A stretch of DNA of 64,000 nucleotides from an uncultured Prevotellaceae bacterium. GTDB lineage: Bacteria > Bacteroidota > Bacteroidia > Bacteroidales > Bacteroidaceae. The translations under genes and the position numbers were made by a program. The stretch spans positions 87,194-151,193 of the forward strand of contig CAMVJU010000002.1 of NCBI GenBank assembly GCA_947167935.1, written 5' to 3'. Below, piece by piece: positions 1 to 9,503 of the stretch (positions are counted from its first letter, which is position 1; each line of letters starts with the position of its first letter). The notes beneath the pieces are model-generated. The model was not told the DNA's origin and ran no database searches. It was given only the letters and a program-made list of their open reading frames with translations.

Positions 1-2
1 CT

Positions 3-3000
3 CAACAACATTTTTTAAAGTCCTGTCGCGCTGCGATGCCTGCCGCCCTGCTGCTGCTCGGCACGGCGACCATGCTGCTGGCTGAGGCTGCCTTTGTGCC
101 GGCCTTTGCCGAGGAACAGCAGGCACAGAGCCAAGTGACAGGTCTGGTCACCGACCAGGACAAGCAACCTCTCATCGGAGTAACCGTACAGGTGGTGGGT
201 ACCAACACCATGGCCGTTACCGACCTCGACGGTATGTTTAAGATCATGGCGCCTTCGCGCAGCAACACCATGCTGGAGTTCAGCTATCTGGGCTACAAGA
301 AGAAGCAGGTGAAGGTGAATGGTGCAAAGATCTTGCAGGTGCAGATGGAAGAAGACACCAACGAGATGAACGAGGTGGTGGTGACGGGCTACAGCTCGCA
401 GAAGAAAGCCTCGATCATTGGCTCCATCGAGACCATCAAGCCTGCCGAGCTGCAGTTTGGTACTACGCGTACATTATCTAATAACCTGGCTGGTAAGCTC
501 AGTGGCGTCATCGGCATCCAGCGCTCGGGTGAGCCTGGCTACGACGACTCCGACTTCTGGATTCGCGGTATGTCGACCTTCCACGGCAGCAATGCCCCGC
601 TGGTGCTTATCGACGGTGTGGCCCGCGACCTGAACAATGTCGATATAGCCGAGGTGGAGTCGTTCTCCGTGCTGAAGGATGCCTCGGCCCAGGCTATGTA
701 TGGTGTGCGTGGTGCCAACGGCGTCATCGTCATCACCACGAAGCGTGGCAAGATTGGTGCGCCGCAGGTGCGTTTCCATGTGGAGCACGCCATCAGCGAA
801 CCCACGATGTTCCCCGAGTTCCTGAATGCTTCGCAATATATGAGCCTGCTCAACGAGCTGGCCGCCAGCGACGGCAAGTCCTTGCCCTTCACTCAGGAGG
901 CCATCGACCGTACCGCCTCGGGCTATGACCCCGACCTCTATCCCGACGTGAACTGGATTGACGCCATCACGAAGGACTATGCCCATACCACCCGCGGCAA
1001 TCTGGACATCAGCGGCGGCAGCGACTTCCTGCGATACAGTATCGTGGCCAGCTATTTCCAGGAGGGCGGCATACTGGAACAGGACAAGAGCCTCATCGTG
1101 GACAATGCCACGAACAACCAGCAGTTCAACCTGCGCACGAATATCGACATGGACGTGACGAAGACTACCTTGCTGCGTGTAAACATTGGCGGCTATCTGA
1201 ACCGTTTCAAGAAACAGCGCGTCGATACCAACGTGGCCTTCGACAACGCCTTCAAGACGCTGCCCTTCGTCCATCCCGCACGCTATAGCGACGGTGCCAT
1301 CCCCCTCATCTCGAACCGAGTGAACCCTTGGCGCGACGTGACACAGGGCGGCTATGCCTTCCGTACCTCGTCGAAGATTCAGACACTCTTCAGCGTGGAG
1401 CAGGACCTGCGCCAGATTACCAAAGGCCTGAAGGCGAAGGTGATGTTCAGCTTCGACCGCTGGAACGAGAGCGAGCGCGGCCGTACGGCCAACGTGGGCA
1501 CCGTGTTCCCTGCTACGGGGCGTGACGAGGAGGGCAACCTCATCTACACGCAGTTCCAGACGGGCGACGAGTCGATGGGCAGCTACACCAACGGCGGCTA
1601 TGGCAACACCAATATCTATCTGGAGGCAGACCTGATGTATGCCCGCCGCTTCGGCAAGTTCGACCTCGATGCCCTGTTCCTCTACAACCAGCAGGCCTAC
1701 GACGACGGCGACATTCAGGACTATCGCAAGCAGGGCATCGCCGGACGCCTCTCGGGCACCTACGACGACCGCTATGTGGCTGAGTTCAACTTCGGCTACA
1801 ACGGCTCCGAGAACTTCGCCAAGGGCAAGCGCTTCGGTTTCTTCCCCTCTTTCGCCCTGGGCTGGCTGCTCAGCGAGGAGCCTTTCATGCAGCCGATGAA
1901 GAAGACCTTCGACAAGATCAAGTTCCGTGCCAGCATTGGCTTGGCCGGCGACGATAATATCGGCAGCAACCGTCGCTTCGCCTATCTCACCAAGATTGAC
2001 ACCTACGACAACGCCTACACCTGGGGCACCACCGGACAGCGCAACTACGGCGGCATCAACGAGGGCGAGTATGGCGTGGAAGGACTCACTTGGGAGACTG
2101 TGCTGAAGAAGAACTTCGGCATTGAGCTGGGCTTCCTCAAGATGATTGAGCTGAACTTCGACATCTTCAAGGAGAGCCGCAGCGACATCTTTATGCGACG
2201 AAACAGTATGCCTACGCAGAGTGGTATTCCTGCCGAGAAGCTTCCCTATGCCAACTACGGCAAGATGGAGAACCACGGCGTGGAGTTCACCCTGAACTTC
2301 CACAAGCAATGGAATAAGGACTGGTTCACCTCGGCCTACGGCAACTTCACCTTCGCCAAGAACAAAGTGACGGAGTTCGACGAGCCTGCATCGAAATTAG
2401 GCACACACCGTGCCCAGACGGGCCGCTCTTGGGGTGAGCTCTTCGGATTGATGGCCGACCGTCTGTTTACTGACGACGACTTCAACATCACGCTGGACGA
2501 AAACGGCAACAAGGTCTATGCCCTGAAGGATGGCATTCCCATGCAGCAGGTGGGTGCTACCGTGCTCCGTCCCGGCGACATCAAGTATATCGACCGCAAT
2601 GGCGACGGCATCATCACTGAGGAGGATGAAGGATTCATCGGCGGCACAGTCGATCCACGCATCGTCTATGGCTTCGGCGGTGTCATCAGCTATAAGAAGA
2701 TTGACGTGAACTTCTTCTTCCAGGGAGTGGGTGATGTGTATCGCATCATCGGCGGACAGCCTTACTTCATGCCTGGCGGCGGCACCACGACCGAAGGTAA
2801 CGCCTATGCCAAGTACATCGACGACCGCTGGACGGAGGCCAATCCTTCGCAGAATGTCTTCTGGCCCCGTCTGAGCTATGGCCCCAACCAGAACAACTAT
2901 CGTGCCTCGACATGGTGGAAGAAGGATATGAGCTTCCTGCGCTGCAAGACCATCGAGGTGGGCTACACCCTGCCCAAGGCTTGGCTGGAGCCTATCTACG

Positions 3001-3146
3001 GCAAGAGCTGCCGCGTCTTTGTCAGCGGAAACAACCTGTTCTGCCTCAGCAGTTTCAAGCTGTGGGATCCCGAGCTGGGCACCAGCAATGGCTTGCAGTA
3101 TCCGTTGAACCGCTCCATCATGATTGGATTAGACCTTAATTTTTAA
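3..3146 (+). CDS. SusC/RagA-like TonB-dependent outer-membrane receptor (5' partial)
   Basis: Outer-membrane channel of a SusCD glycan importer, energised by TonB. From the N-terminus: a signal peptide ending near AFVPAFA, a carboxypeptidase-regulatory-like beta domain (from VTGLVTDQDKQPLIGVTV), a plug domain with the SusC signatures IDGVARDLNNVDIAEVES, LKDASAQAMYGVRGANGV and ITTKRG, then a long beta-barrel ending in the aromatic terminus IGLDLNF. The first ATG in the window is at 36, but the frame stays open to base 3 (reading QQHFLKSCRAA before that Met), which is what the charged n-region of a signal peptide looks like, so the true start probably lies left of the window. The SusD-like gene follows after about 40 bp. 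Substrate is inferred only from the neighbouring GH43 and esterase: a hemicellulose or pectin side chain. Confidence 0.95.
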   Translation, partial: QQHFLKSCRAAMPAALLLLGTATMLLAEAAFVPAFAEEQQAQSQVTGLVTDQDKQPLIGVTVQVVGTNTMAVTDLDGMFKIMAPSRSNTMLEFSYLGYKKKQVKVNGAKILQVQMEEDTNEMNEVVVTGYSSQKKASIIGSIETIKPAELQFGTTRTLSNNLAGKLSGVIGIQRSGEPGYDDSDFWIRGMSTFHGSNAPLVLIDGVARDLNNVDIAEVESFSVLKDASAQAMYGVRGANGVIVITTKRGKIGAPQVRFHVEHAISEPTMFPEFLNASQYMSLLNELAASDGKSLPFTQEAIDRTASGYDPDLYPDVNWIDAITKDYAHTTRGNLDISGGSDFLRYSIVASYFQEGGILEQDKSLIVDNATNNQQFNLRTNIDMDVTKTTLLRVNIGGYLNRFKKQRVDTNVAFDNAFKTLPFVHPARYSDGAIPLISNRVNPWRDVTQGGYAFRTSSKIQTLFSVEQDLRQITKGLKAKVMFSFDRWNESERGRTANVGTVFPATGRDEEGNLIYTQFQTGDESMGSYTNGGYGNTNIYLEADLMYARRFGKFDLDALFLYNQQAYDDGDIQDYRKQGIAGRLSGTYDDRYVAEFNFGYNGSENFAKGKRFGFFPSFALGWLLSEEPFMQPMKKTFDKIKFRASIGLAGDDNIGSNRRFAYLTKIDTYDNAYTWGTTGQRNYGGINEGEYGVEGLTWETVLKKNFGIELGFLKMIELNFDIFKESRSDIFMRRNSMPTQSGIPAEKLPYANYGKMENHGVEFTLNFHKQWNKDWFTSAYGNFTFAKNKVTEFDEPASKLGTHRAQTGRSWGELFGLMADRLFTDDDFNITLDENGNKVYALKDGIPMQQVGATVLRPGDIKYIDRNGDGIITEEDEGFIGGTVDPRIVYGFGGVISYKKIDVNFFFQGVGDVYRIIGGQPYFMPGGGTTTEGNAYAKYIDDRWTEANPSQNVFWPRLSYGPNQNNYRASTWWKKDMSFLRCKTIEVGYTLPKAWLEPIYGKSCRVFVSGNNLFCLSSFKLWDPELGTSNGLQYPLNRSIMIGLDLNF

Positions 3147-3187
3147 TTGAAAAATTGAAGAATTGAAATATTGAAGAATTGAAAATT

Positions 3188-5146
3188 ATGAATCATAAAA
3201 TAAGCATAAGACGCTTGATAGGTTTATCATTTATCATTTGTCATTTATCATTTAGCGTAGCGATCACCTCCTGCAGCGACTATCTCGACAAGGAGCCTGA
3301 CATCGAGCTCACCACCGACATGGTGTTCCAGAACAGGGATAAGGTGTATGCCTGGCTGGCCAATATCTACAACACCATCGTACACGCTCCCGACAAGTGG
3401 AGCCTCACCCGCGACGGCTATGAGGTGATGGCCGATGATGTGGTGCCCTCTGAGCGCTGGCAGCAGTGGGACTGGGCCGAGAGTATCGGCAAGATTACCG
3501 GCAAGTGGACCATCAACAGCACTTGGGCCGGCGACCTCTGGGCACGTATGCCGCAGGGCATCCGTCATGGCTACATCTTTAATAATATGGTGAAGGCCAT
3601 GCCCGACCACGACCTGCCTCAGAGTGAGGTGGACAACATGAAAGCCGAGGTGCGTTTCCTTACCGCCTATGCCTGGTGGCTGATGGCCGAGAACTATGGA
3701 GGCATCCCCTTCACACCTGGCTATATTGCTCCCAGCGATGCTCCCATCAGCGAGTTGCTGGTAGGTCAGGCCAAGTTCGACGACGTTGTAGACTATTGCG
3801 ACAAGGAGATGCTCGAGGCCGCCAATGCGCTGCCCGCCATTTATCAGGATCCCTCGAAATACGGCCGTATCAACAAGATTATGGCCCTGACGCAGCGCTC
3901 GCGTATGCTGCTCTTCGCCGCCAGTCCGCTGGTGAACGGCAATCCCTGGTACACCGACTATGTGAACGACAAGGGCGAGCAGATTTTCAACCCTGTCTAC
4001 GACCACAACAAATGGATAAAGGCCGCCGAGGCCTGCAAGCTCGTCATCGACGAGGCTGAAGCTGCCGGCTATGAGCTCTACAAGGAGATGGGGCCCAACG
4101 GCAAGATCGACCCGTTCATGTCTACCTATAACGTCCACATCAAGCGATGGAGCGAGGGCAACCACGAGATCACCTTCCCCATCACGAAGGAGAGCAATTA
4201 TCAGGGCACATTCCTGCGTGTCGTTTCTGTGCGTGACTTCGGTGGTGGCAATGGCCTTGGTGTCTATCAGGGACTCGTTGATGCCTTCTTCATGGAGAAC
4301 GGACTGCCCATCACCGACCCGAAGTCAGGCTACGTAGAGGATGGTTTCTCTACCGCTGTGGAGAGTCGCCCCGATCAGACTGTGTGGAAGTATGGAACAG
4401 GCAAGGAGGGTGACGTCACGGCACGTGGCACCTACAACATGTACACCCACCGCGAGCCCCGTTTCTACAACGCCGTGTCGTTTCATAATGCCTGGCTCGC
4501 CGTCGACAACCGTGCCTACAACTTCCTCTACAACGGCAAGGACAATATCCAGAGCAGTTCACCCCACGATGCCCCGCAGAACGGCTATCTGGCCCGCAAG
4601 GCACTCTGTGTGACCGACAACTACAAGACGGGTGAGGTGACAGGCCGTCAGGGCTTCACCTATCGTCTGGCCTTCACCTACCTCGACTATGCCGAGGCCG
4701 TGAACGAGGCTTATAATGACGAATCCCACCGTCTGGACGCCATCAAATATGTCAACCTCATCCGCGAGCGTGCCGGTGTGCGCCAGTACACCTTCAACGC
4801 CGTTGCCGACGATGATCCCGACTACATCCAGATAGCCAACACGCAGGACGACGTGCGCCGTGTGGTGCGTATGGAACGCCGTGTGGAGCTGTGCTGCGAG
4901 AACAACCGCTGGTATGACATCCGCCGCTGGAAGATTGCCGAGCAGATTCCCGAGATGTGTGGCGACTGCTACGGCATGAACGCCCTCGACCGCACAGGCC
5001 GCACCAAGGAGGGCTTCCATGTGCGCACCAAGTTCTTCACCCGTGTTTGGAAACGCCAGTACTACTGGTTCCCCATCTACGTCGACGAGTTTGAGAAGAA
5101 TCCCAACCTGAAGGAGGCTCCCTTCTGGCTTGAGGGAGAGGAGTAA
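3188..5146 (+). CDS. SusD/RagB-like surface glycan-binding lipoprotein
   Basis: Surface lipoprotein that caps the SusC-like barrel and delivers oligosaccharides. The signal peptide ends in the lipobox AITSC, followed by SDYLDKEPDIELT, the usual SusD start. The RagB/SusD helical fold is indicated by LTAYAWWLMAENYGGIPF, by YLDYAEAVNEA and by the C-terminal VRRVVRMERRVELCCENNRWYDIRRW. Length is 652 residues from ATG 3188; a TTG at 3179 is in frame but less likely. The hydrophobic core of the signal peptide (LSFIICHLSF) is encoded by tandem copies of a tttatcat-like motif, and the DNA before the gene is a run of ttgaa(g/a)aa repeats, so a low-complexity repeat has become part of the secretion signal. 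The gene is co-transcribed with the receptor. Confidence 0.95.
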   Translation: MNHKISIRRLIGLSFIICHLSFSVAITSCSDYLDKEPDIELTTDMVFQNRDKVYAWLANIYNTIVHAPDKWSLTRDGYEVMADDVVPSERWQQWDWAESIGKITGKWTINSTWAGDLWARMPQGIRHGYIFNNMVKAMPDHDLPQSEVDNMKAEVRFLTAYAWWLMAENYGGIPFTPGYIAPSDAPISELLVGQAKFDDVVDYCDKEMLEAANALPAIYQDPSKYGRINKIMALTQRSRMLLFAASPLVNGNPWYTDYVNDKGEQIFNPVYDHNKWIKAAEACKLVIDEAEAAGYELYKEMGPNGKIDPFMSTYNVHIKRWSEGNHEITFPITKESNYQGTFLRVVSVRDFGGGNGLGVYQGLVDAFFMENGLPITDPKSGYVEDGFSTAVESRPDQTVWKYGTGKEGDVTARGTYNMYTHREPRFYNAVSFHNAWLAVDNRAYNFLYNGKDNIQSSSPHDAPQNGYLARKALCVTDNYKTGEVTGRQGFTYRLAFTYLDYAEAVNEAYNDESHRLDAIKYVNLIRERAGVRQYTFNAVADDDPDYIQIANTQDDVRRVVRMERRVELCCENNRWYDIRRWKIAEQIPEMCGDCYGMNALDRTGRTKEGFHVRTKFFTRVWKRQYYWFPIYVDEFEKNPNLKEAPFWLEGEE

Positions 5147-5159
5147 AACCCACCCCCGA

Positions 5160-5179
5160 CCCCTCCCGTGCGGGAGGGG
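5160..5179. repeat. GC-rich hairpin between susD-like and susE-like genes
   Basis: A 9-bp perfect stem (CCCCTCCCG / CGGGAGGGG) with a 2-nt loop, preceded by a run of CCCACCCCCGA. It lacks a following T-run, so it is not a standard terminator. The same C/G-run vocabulary appears inside the next gene's signal peptide (5284-5316) and in the DegT insert (45418-45527). Confidence 0.7.
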
Positions 5180-5221
5180 AGGTTGGATGGTTAGTTATAA
5201 CAATAATAACAACTGACGATT

Positions 5222-6412
5222 ATGAAAACAAATCTTAGAAAGAAAATAGGTAATGTGCTTGTGGCAGTCAGTGCATTCTTCATGTCCCTCCTCTGGGGAG
5301 GGGTGGGGGTAGGCTTCCTTACCTCCTGCAACGAGGATCCTGAGTATTTCCAGTTAGAGACTTACCCCGACCAGATGCACATCGATGTTTCACAGGAGGA
5401 AATCGTGTTTAACAAGGGCATTGCCAACCAACCCGCCCTCACCTTCAACTGGCAGAAGGCCGTCAGTCCCATCAATGCTTCCGACGAGGTGACCTACAAG
5501 ATGGCTTTCTACGACACCAACCAGAAGGCAGAGAACCACTCGGAGTTTATCGAGCTGGGCGATGTCACCACCGCCTCCTTCACCCACGACGAGCTGAACT
5601 CCATCGTCTCGCGCTGGGTCATCCCAGGACAGCCCCTGCAAGTGACTGCCCAGCTGCTGGCCGTCGTGCACAACAAGGAAAAATACGTCAAGCCCATACA
5701 GTCGACCGTCAACTTCACGGCCACCTGCTATGAGAAGTATCCCACCTACATGTATATCCGCTACACCGACGACATCACCCAGGTCACGAAGACCGAGCGC
5801 ATGGAGCAGCGACAGATGGGTACGGGCATCTATGAGGTGACGCTCAACCTCGAGCCTTGCAGCTATTATTTCCTCACCACCCTCGAGGACTATCCCGCCT
5901 ATGGCGTAGCCGCCAACCAGCCCGAGAAACCCGGTATCTACAAGATGGACTACGTCACCAGCGGCACCATCAACCCCTTCACCACTACCGAGTATGGCCG
6001 TCGCACCATCGTCATCAACACTAACGCCGAGGAGAACAACTGCCGTATGTACCTGCCGTTGCCCTCGTCGAACATGCCGTGGATGGTGGGCAATGCCACC
6101 GACATTGGCTGGGAGACCAACCAGGCCGCCGGCAAGTTCGCCGTAGCCGACCCGTTGCATGAGCCCTATATCTACACGTGGACGGGCAACATCATTGCCG
6201 GTGGCGAGTTCAAGATTGGCTTGGGCTCCAGCTGGGGCGACCAGTTCTTCTATGCTCCCTCGGCCAATACCGACCCGTTTGCCAATGAGACCCTCCTACC
6301 CTATCGCTTGCAGGACGACGGCGGCGACCTGAAGTGGGTGCCCACGCAGAGTGGCGTCTACACCGTCAAGCTCTCCCTGCTGGTCGAAGACATGTATATC
6401 AGGCTTTATTAG
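5222..6412 (+). CDS. SusE/SusF-like outer-membrane lipoprotein
   Basis: Probable surface glycan-binding lipoprotein, third gene of the Sus-like operon. A hydrophobic signal sequence ends in lipobox FLTSC; then come an N-terminal SusE-type Ig-like domain (TFNWQKAVSPINASDEVTYKM) and C-terminal carbohydrate-binding-like modules (MVGNATDIGWE; YTWTGNIIAGGEFKIGL). Length 396 residues. The signal peptide includes SLLWGGVGVGF, encoded by a G-rich repeat (5284-5316) related to the hairpin in the 5' intergenic space (5160-5179), so its middle looks like an in-frame repeat insertion. Sequence divergence in this family is high, so the family call rests mainly on position and architecture. Confidence 0.85.
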   Translation: MKTNLRKKIGNVLVAVSAFFMSLLWGGVGVGFLTSCNEDPEYFQLETYPDQMHIDVSQEEIVFNKGIANQPALTFNWQKAVSPINASDEVTYKMAFYDTNQKAENHSEFIELGDVTTASFTHDELNSIVSRWVIPGQPLQVTAQLLAVVHNKEKYVKPIQSTVNFTATCYEKYPTYMYIRYTDDITQVTKTERMEQRQMGTGIYEVTLNLEPCSYYFLTTLEDYPAYGVAANQPEKPGIYKMDYVTSGTINPFTTTEYGRRTIVINTNAEENNCRMYLPLPSSNMPWMVGNATDIGWETNQAAGKFAVADPLHEPYIYTWTGNIIAGGEFKIGLGSSWGDQFFYAPSANTDPFANETLLPYRLQDDGGDLKWVPTQSGVYTVKLSLLVEDMYIRLY

Positions 6413-6428
6413 AAAAAACGTACAGTTT

Positions 6429-6446
6429 GTTGCGACTAGTCGCAAC
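6429..6446. repeat. 18-bp perfect palindrome GTTGCGACTAGTCGCAAC
   Basis: Perfect palindrome between the SusE-like and GH43 genes. It belongs to a small group of GTTGCGA/TCGCAAC palindromes that also occurs at 34283-34299 and, weaker, at 51622-51636. Confidence 0.8.
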
Positions 6447-6462
6447 TCTATCCCCATTTACC

Positions 6463-7731
6463 ATGAATATGTTGCATAAATCAATCTATGCCTTCGGCCT
6501 GGCCATGATCACTATGGTGGCCTGCGCCGACAGCGAACAGCCTGCCACCTATCAGAACCCGGTCATCAACCACAGCCTGCCTGATCCTACCGTCATCCGT
6601 GCACAGGACGGCTATTACTACCTCTACGCCACTGAAGACACCCACAACATGCCCATCTACCGCTCGGCCGACTTGGTGAAGTGGCGCTATGTGGGCACGG
6701 CCTTCACCGATGCCACACGCCCCATGGACATGGTGCCCAACGGCGGCATCTGGGCACCCGACATCAACTACATCGACGGCAAGTACGTGCTCTACTACTC
6801 CAAGTCGGAGTGGGGCGGCACATGGGAGGCTGGCGTCGGCGTGGCGTGGTCAAGCCGTCCCAACGGCGGCTTCCACGAAGCCCACAAGCTCTTCGTCGGC
6901 AACGAGATAGGCATTGAGAACTGCATCGACCCCTACTTCATACAGGACGACGAAGGCCATAACTACCTCTTCTTCGGCTCCTTCCACGACATCTACGGCG
7001 TGGAGCTGACCGCCGACGGCCTGAACCTCATGGAGGGCACCACGCCCGTGAAGATTGCCGGAGGACTTATCGAGGCCACCACTATCATCAAGCACGACGG
7101 CTACTACTACCTCATCGGCTCTACCGGCACCTGCTGCGAAGGCGCCAACAGCACCTACCGACTCGTGATGACACGCTCGAAGAATCTGCTCGGCCCTTAT
7201 GTCGACCGCTATGGTCGCTCTGCCATCGGCGACAACTTCTCACCCCTGCTCAACAAGAGCCCGCAGGTGTACGGCCCTGGCCACTGCTCGCGTTTCGTCA
7301 CCGACGATGCCGGACAAACCTGGATGCTCTATCACGGCTATCAGGCCAGCGATGTGGATGGCGGCCGCAAGGTCTATCTCGACAAAATCATCTGGGGTGC
7401 CGACGGTTGGCCCAGGGTACAAGGCATGCGCCCCTCAGTGGAGGCCGATGCACCTCTCTTCGGCGATGCTGCCGGCATTGCGTCACCAAAGGCCAATGCA
7501 CAAGAGCAGGCACTCCTCATCCTGCCCACCAACGAGCGCGGCATGTATCGCCTTGAGGGTGCCGACGACAGCCCCTTCAGCTGGCAGCTCATCAGCGCTG
7601 CCGGTCGACTGATGCAGCATGGCACGGCACATCGCACGGCCATTGTTGATGTCTCCCGCATGGCCAAGGGCATGTATGTCATTCACATCGACTCACCACA
7701 AGGGATTCAAAACGTGAAAGTGACGAATTGA
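6463..7731 (+). CDS. Glycoside hydrolase family 43, arabinanase/arabinofuranosidase-like
   Basis: Five-bladed beta-propeller glycosidase. The three GH43 acidic residues are visible: Asp in NHSLPDPTVIRAQDGYYYLY (base), Asp in GGIWAPDINYIDGKYVLYYS (pKa modulator) and Glu in GGLIEATTIIKHDGYYYLIG (acid). The opening of the propeller resembles endo-1,5-alpha-arabinanases, but linkage cannot be fixed from sequence. I chose ATG 6463 because it begins a signal peptide with lipobox-like VAC (MITMVACADS); the frame is open further upstream without a signal sequence. The last ~65 residues (WQLISAAGRLMQHGT ... GMYVIHIDSPQGIQNVKVTN) match the pattern of a type IX secretion C-terminal domain. Operon partner of the Sus-like genes; 422 residues. 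Confidence 0.9.
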   Translation: MNMLHKSIYAFGLAMITMVACADSEQPATYQNPVINHSLPDPTVIRAQDGYYYLYATEDTHNMPIYRSADLVKWRYVGTAFTDATRPMDMVPNGGIWAPDINYIDGKYVLYYSKSEWGGTWEAGVGVAWSSRPNGGFHEAHKLFVGNEIGIENCIDPYFIQDDEGHNYLFFGSFHDIYGVELTADGLNLMEGTTPVKIAGGLIEATTIIKHDGYYYLIGSTGTCCEGANSTYRLVMTRSKNLLGPYVDRYGRSAIGDNFSPLLNKSPQVYGPGHCSRFVTDDAGQTWMLYHGYQASDVDGGRKVYLDKIIWGADGWPRVQGMRPSVEADAPLFGDAAGIASPKANAQEQALLILPTNERGMYRLEGADDSPFSWQLISAAGRLMQHGTAHRTAIVDVSRMAKGMYVIHIDSPQGIQNVKVTN

Positions 7732-7747
7732 CAGGCCCAGCCAATCC

Positions 7748-9286
7748 CTAATTAGATGTTTCCCTTTGCTGGCGCATGAACTGCATGAAGTGGTCGATGA
7801 GGACCATTTTCTCCTTGTTGGGCAGGGTGACGAGCGAGCCGCCATCCTTGAACTGCATCACCGTAGCCTTGTCCTCCTCGAACACAGGCCAGCTGGGCAG
7901 GCCCTCTCCATTAGGATTCATCGTCTTGGCGAAGTTCACCCAGTATTGCTGCATCAGGTCGCTCACCTTCTTCTCCTGCGGATATTGCTCCGGCTTATCG
8001 TCGAAGGCCCCTTTCAGATAGAGCATGTCATCGGCATGGGCAGCTCCGCGACGGTTTCCCTGCGCGTAAACGGTAGTATCTGATTTCTGGGCCAGATAAG
8101 CCATGTAGACAGGGCTCTTGCCTGTTTGCTTCTGTAGCGTGGCCCATGCATAGGCAGGCCATCCGAAGCCCACGTCGCGTGTCAGGTCGCGCATACTGAA
8201 AAGGCGCTCCTCGTCGGTGCTGCCCGGATAGATGATTCTTGCGCTGTCGCCCCATTGGGCAGGCAGCTGTCGCATCATCTGTTCGTACTGCTCGGCACTC
8301 ACCTGGCTGAAGTCAACGGCACCCTCGTCGCTATTGTGCATGATCAGCACGGGCACGTCGTTGTAGTTGCCCTTCTGATAGAGGTTGTAGATGGGCTCGG
8401 GAGTGACGTAGCCGTCGACGATGGGGATGCACAGTTGGAAGTTCACGCCATTGCCCGTGAGCTCCTTGGCATCCATCTGGCGCATCTCCTCGATGGAGTT
8501 TTTCTTCAGCTGGCCCATAAACATCTGGCCATACATCTGGGCTATTTCCTGGTTAACCACATTCGTGGCCGACAGGAAGGCTCCACTCTGACTGATGCAG
8601 GCGCGGAACAGTCCCTTGGCCAGAGGCGAGGCGCAGAGGATATGGCAGCTCATGGCTCCTGCCGACTCTCCGAAGATGGTCACCTTCGAAGGGTCGCCGC
8701 CAAAGTTCCTGATGTTGCGCTGCACCCATTGCAGGGCGAATATCTGGTCGAGAATACCATAGTTGCCCGTATGCCCGTCGGCTGACTCCTTGGCAAGGTC
8801 GGCATGTGCCAGGAAGCCCAGCGCTCCAGCACGATACTCGATGGAAACGGCCACCACCCCTCTGCGAGCCAGGCTCTGCCACAGGTCGCCACCATAATGC
8901 TCCGTGCGGAAACCGCCTCCGTGAATAAACACCATCACGGGCAGTCCCTCGTCAATGCTCTTGGCAGGCGTGGTCACACTCAGATACAGGCAGTCCTCGC
9001 TCATCATGTCGTAGCTCACATAGCTTTTCTCAGGCTGCGGAGGCCATTTGGCCACGTCCTCAGCCTTCAGCACACCTTCCCAGGGCTGTGCAGGCTGCGG
9101 AGCCTTCCATCGCAGCTCTCCTACTGGGGCTGCTGCATAGGGAATAGCTTTATATACTGCGAGGTCGATGCCGTCGGGTGTGCCCTCCACATCACCAGTC
9201 TCCACGTGTGTTCTCAGCAGCGGCTGAGCCTCAGCAGCCGCCATCACCATCAGTCCGCAGACTGCCATGAATAGTCGTTTCTTCAT
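7748..9286 (-). CDS. Secreted type-B carboxylesterase family protein
   Basis: Alpha/beta hydrolase of the carboxylesterase/cholinesterase family, 512 residues with a cleavable signal peptide (MAAAEAQ). Visible catalytic elements: oxyanion-hole HGGGF, nucleophile elbow FGESAGA, acidic residue probably in NSDEGAVDF and catalytic His probably in RGAAHADDMLYL; MSEDCLYLSV is the usual family strand. It converges on the GH43 gene with only 16 bp between stop codons. A periplasmic or extracellular role in removing acyl groups from the locus's glycan is plausible, but the true substrate is unknown. Confidence 0.9.
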   Translation of the reverse strand: MKKRLFMAVCGLMVMAAAEAQPLLRTHVETGDVEGTPDGIDLAVYKAIPYAAAPVGELRWKAPQPAQPWEGVLKAEDVAKWPPQPEKSYVSYDMMSEDCLYLSVTTPAKSIDEGLPVMVFIHGGGFRTEHYGGDLWQSLARRGVVAVSIEYRAGALGFLAHADLAKESADGHTGNYGILDQIFALQWVQRNIRNFGGDPSKVTIFGESAGAMSCHILCASPLAKGLFRACISQSGAFLSATNVVNQEIAQMYGQMFMGQLKKNSIEEMRQMDAKELTGNGVNFQLCIPIVDGYVTPEPIYNLYQKGNYNDVPVLIMHNSDEGAVDFSQVSAEQYEQMMRQLPAQWGDSARIIYPGSTDEERLFSMRDLTRDVGFGWPAYAWATLQKQTGKSPVYMAYLAQKSDTTVYAQGNRRGAAHADDMLYLKGAFDDKPEQYPQEKKVSDLMQQYWVNFAKTMNPNGEGLPSWPVFEEDKATVMQFKDGGSLVTLPNKEKMVLIDHFMQFMRQQRETSN

Positions 9287-9311
9287 CGTTTCAGTATTAT
9301 CAATTCAGCTG

Positions 9312-9319
9312 CAAAGATA
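9312..9319 (-). promoter_or_regulatory. Bacteroidetes -7 element TATCTTTG for the carboxylesterase gene
   Basis: Reads TATCTTTG on the minus strand about 25 bp before the carboxylesterase start; matches TAnnTTTG. Confidence 0.6.
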
Positions 9320-9400
9320 CAAATTATCCCCTTTTCTCCAAAAGACAGCCTTATTTTTTTACGAATATCCCAAATAATCATTGCCCCACAATTGCTAATA

Positions 9401-9414
9401 ACTACATATGTATT
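9401..9414. promoter_or_regulatory. BlaI-type operator half-sites (distal)
   Basis: ACTACATATGTATT has the TACA/TGTA symmetry of BlaI/MecI operators. It lies 43 bp upstream of the second, perfect palindrome, in front of a blaI-like gene. Confidence 0.55.
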
Positions 9415-9443
9415 GTTAAGGAGACTTAATTAGTTTGGAGGTT

Positions 9444-9458
9444 ACTACAAATTGTAGT
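9444..9458. promoter_or_regulatory. BlaI-type operator, perfect 15-bp palindrome
   Basis: ACTACAAATTGTAGT is a perfect inverted repeat abutting the -7 element TATCTTTG (9459-9466). BlaI/MecI dimers bind TACA...TGTA dyads, so this site probably autoregulates the repressor operon. Confidence 0.7.
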
Positions 9459-9466
9459 TATCTTTG
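9459..9466 (+). promoter_or_regulatory. -7 element TATCTTTG of the blaI-like operon
   Basis: Matches TAnnTTTG, with a TTTG at 9433-9436 as possible -33 element. The palindromic operator sits between the two elements, which fits repression by steric block. Confidence 0.65.
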
Positions 9467-9503
9467 CAGCAAGATTATAACTGTGAACTAAAAACAATTT
9501 CTT

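Noticed and set aside
474..2309. 611-codon open frame antisense to the SusC-like gene
   Set aside because: Mirror frame of a GC-rich gene; no start signals, low-complexity composition and no recognisable domain.
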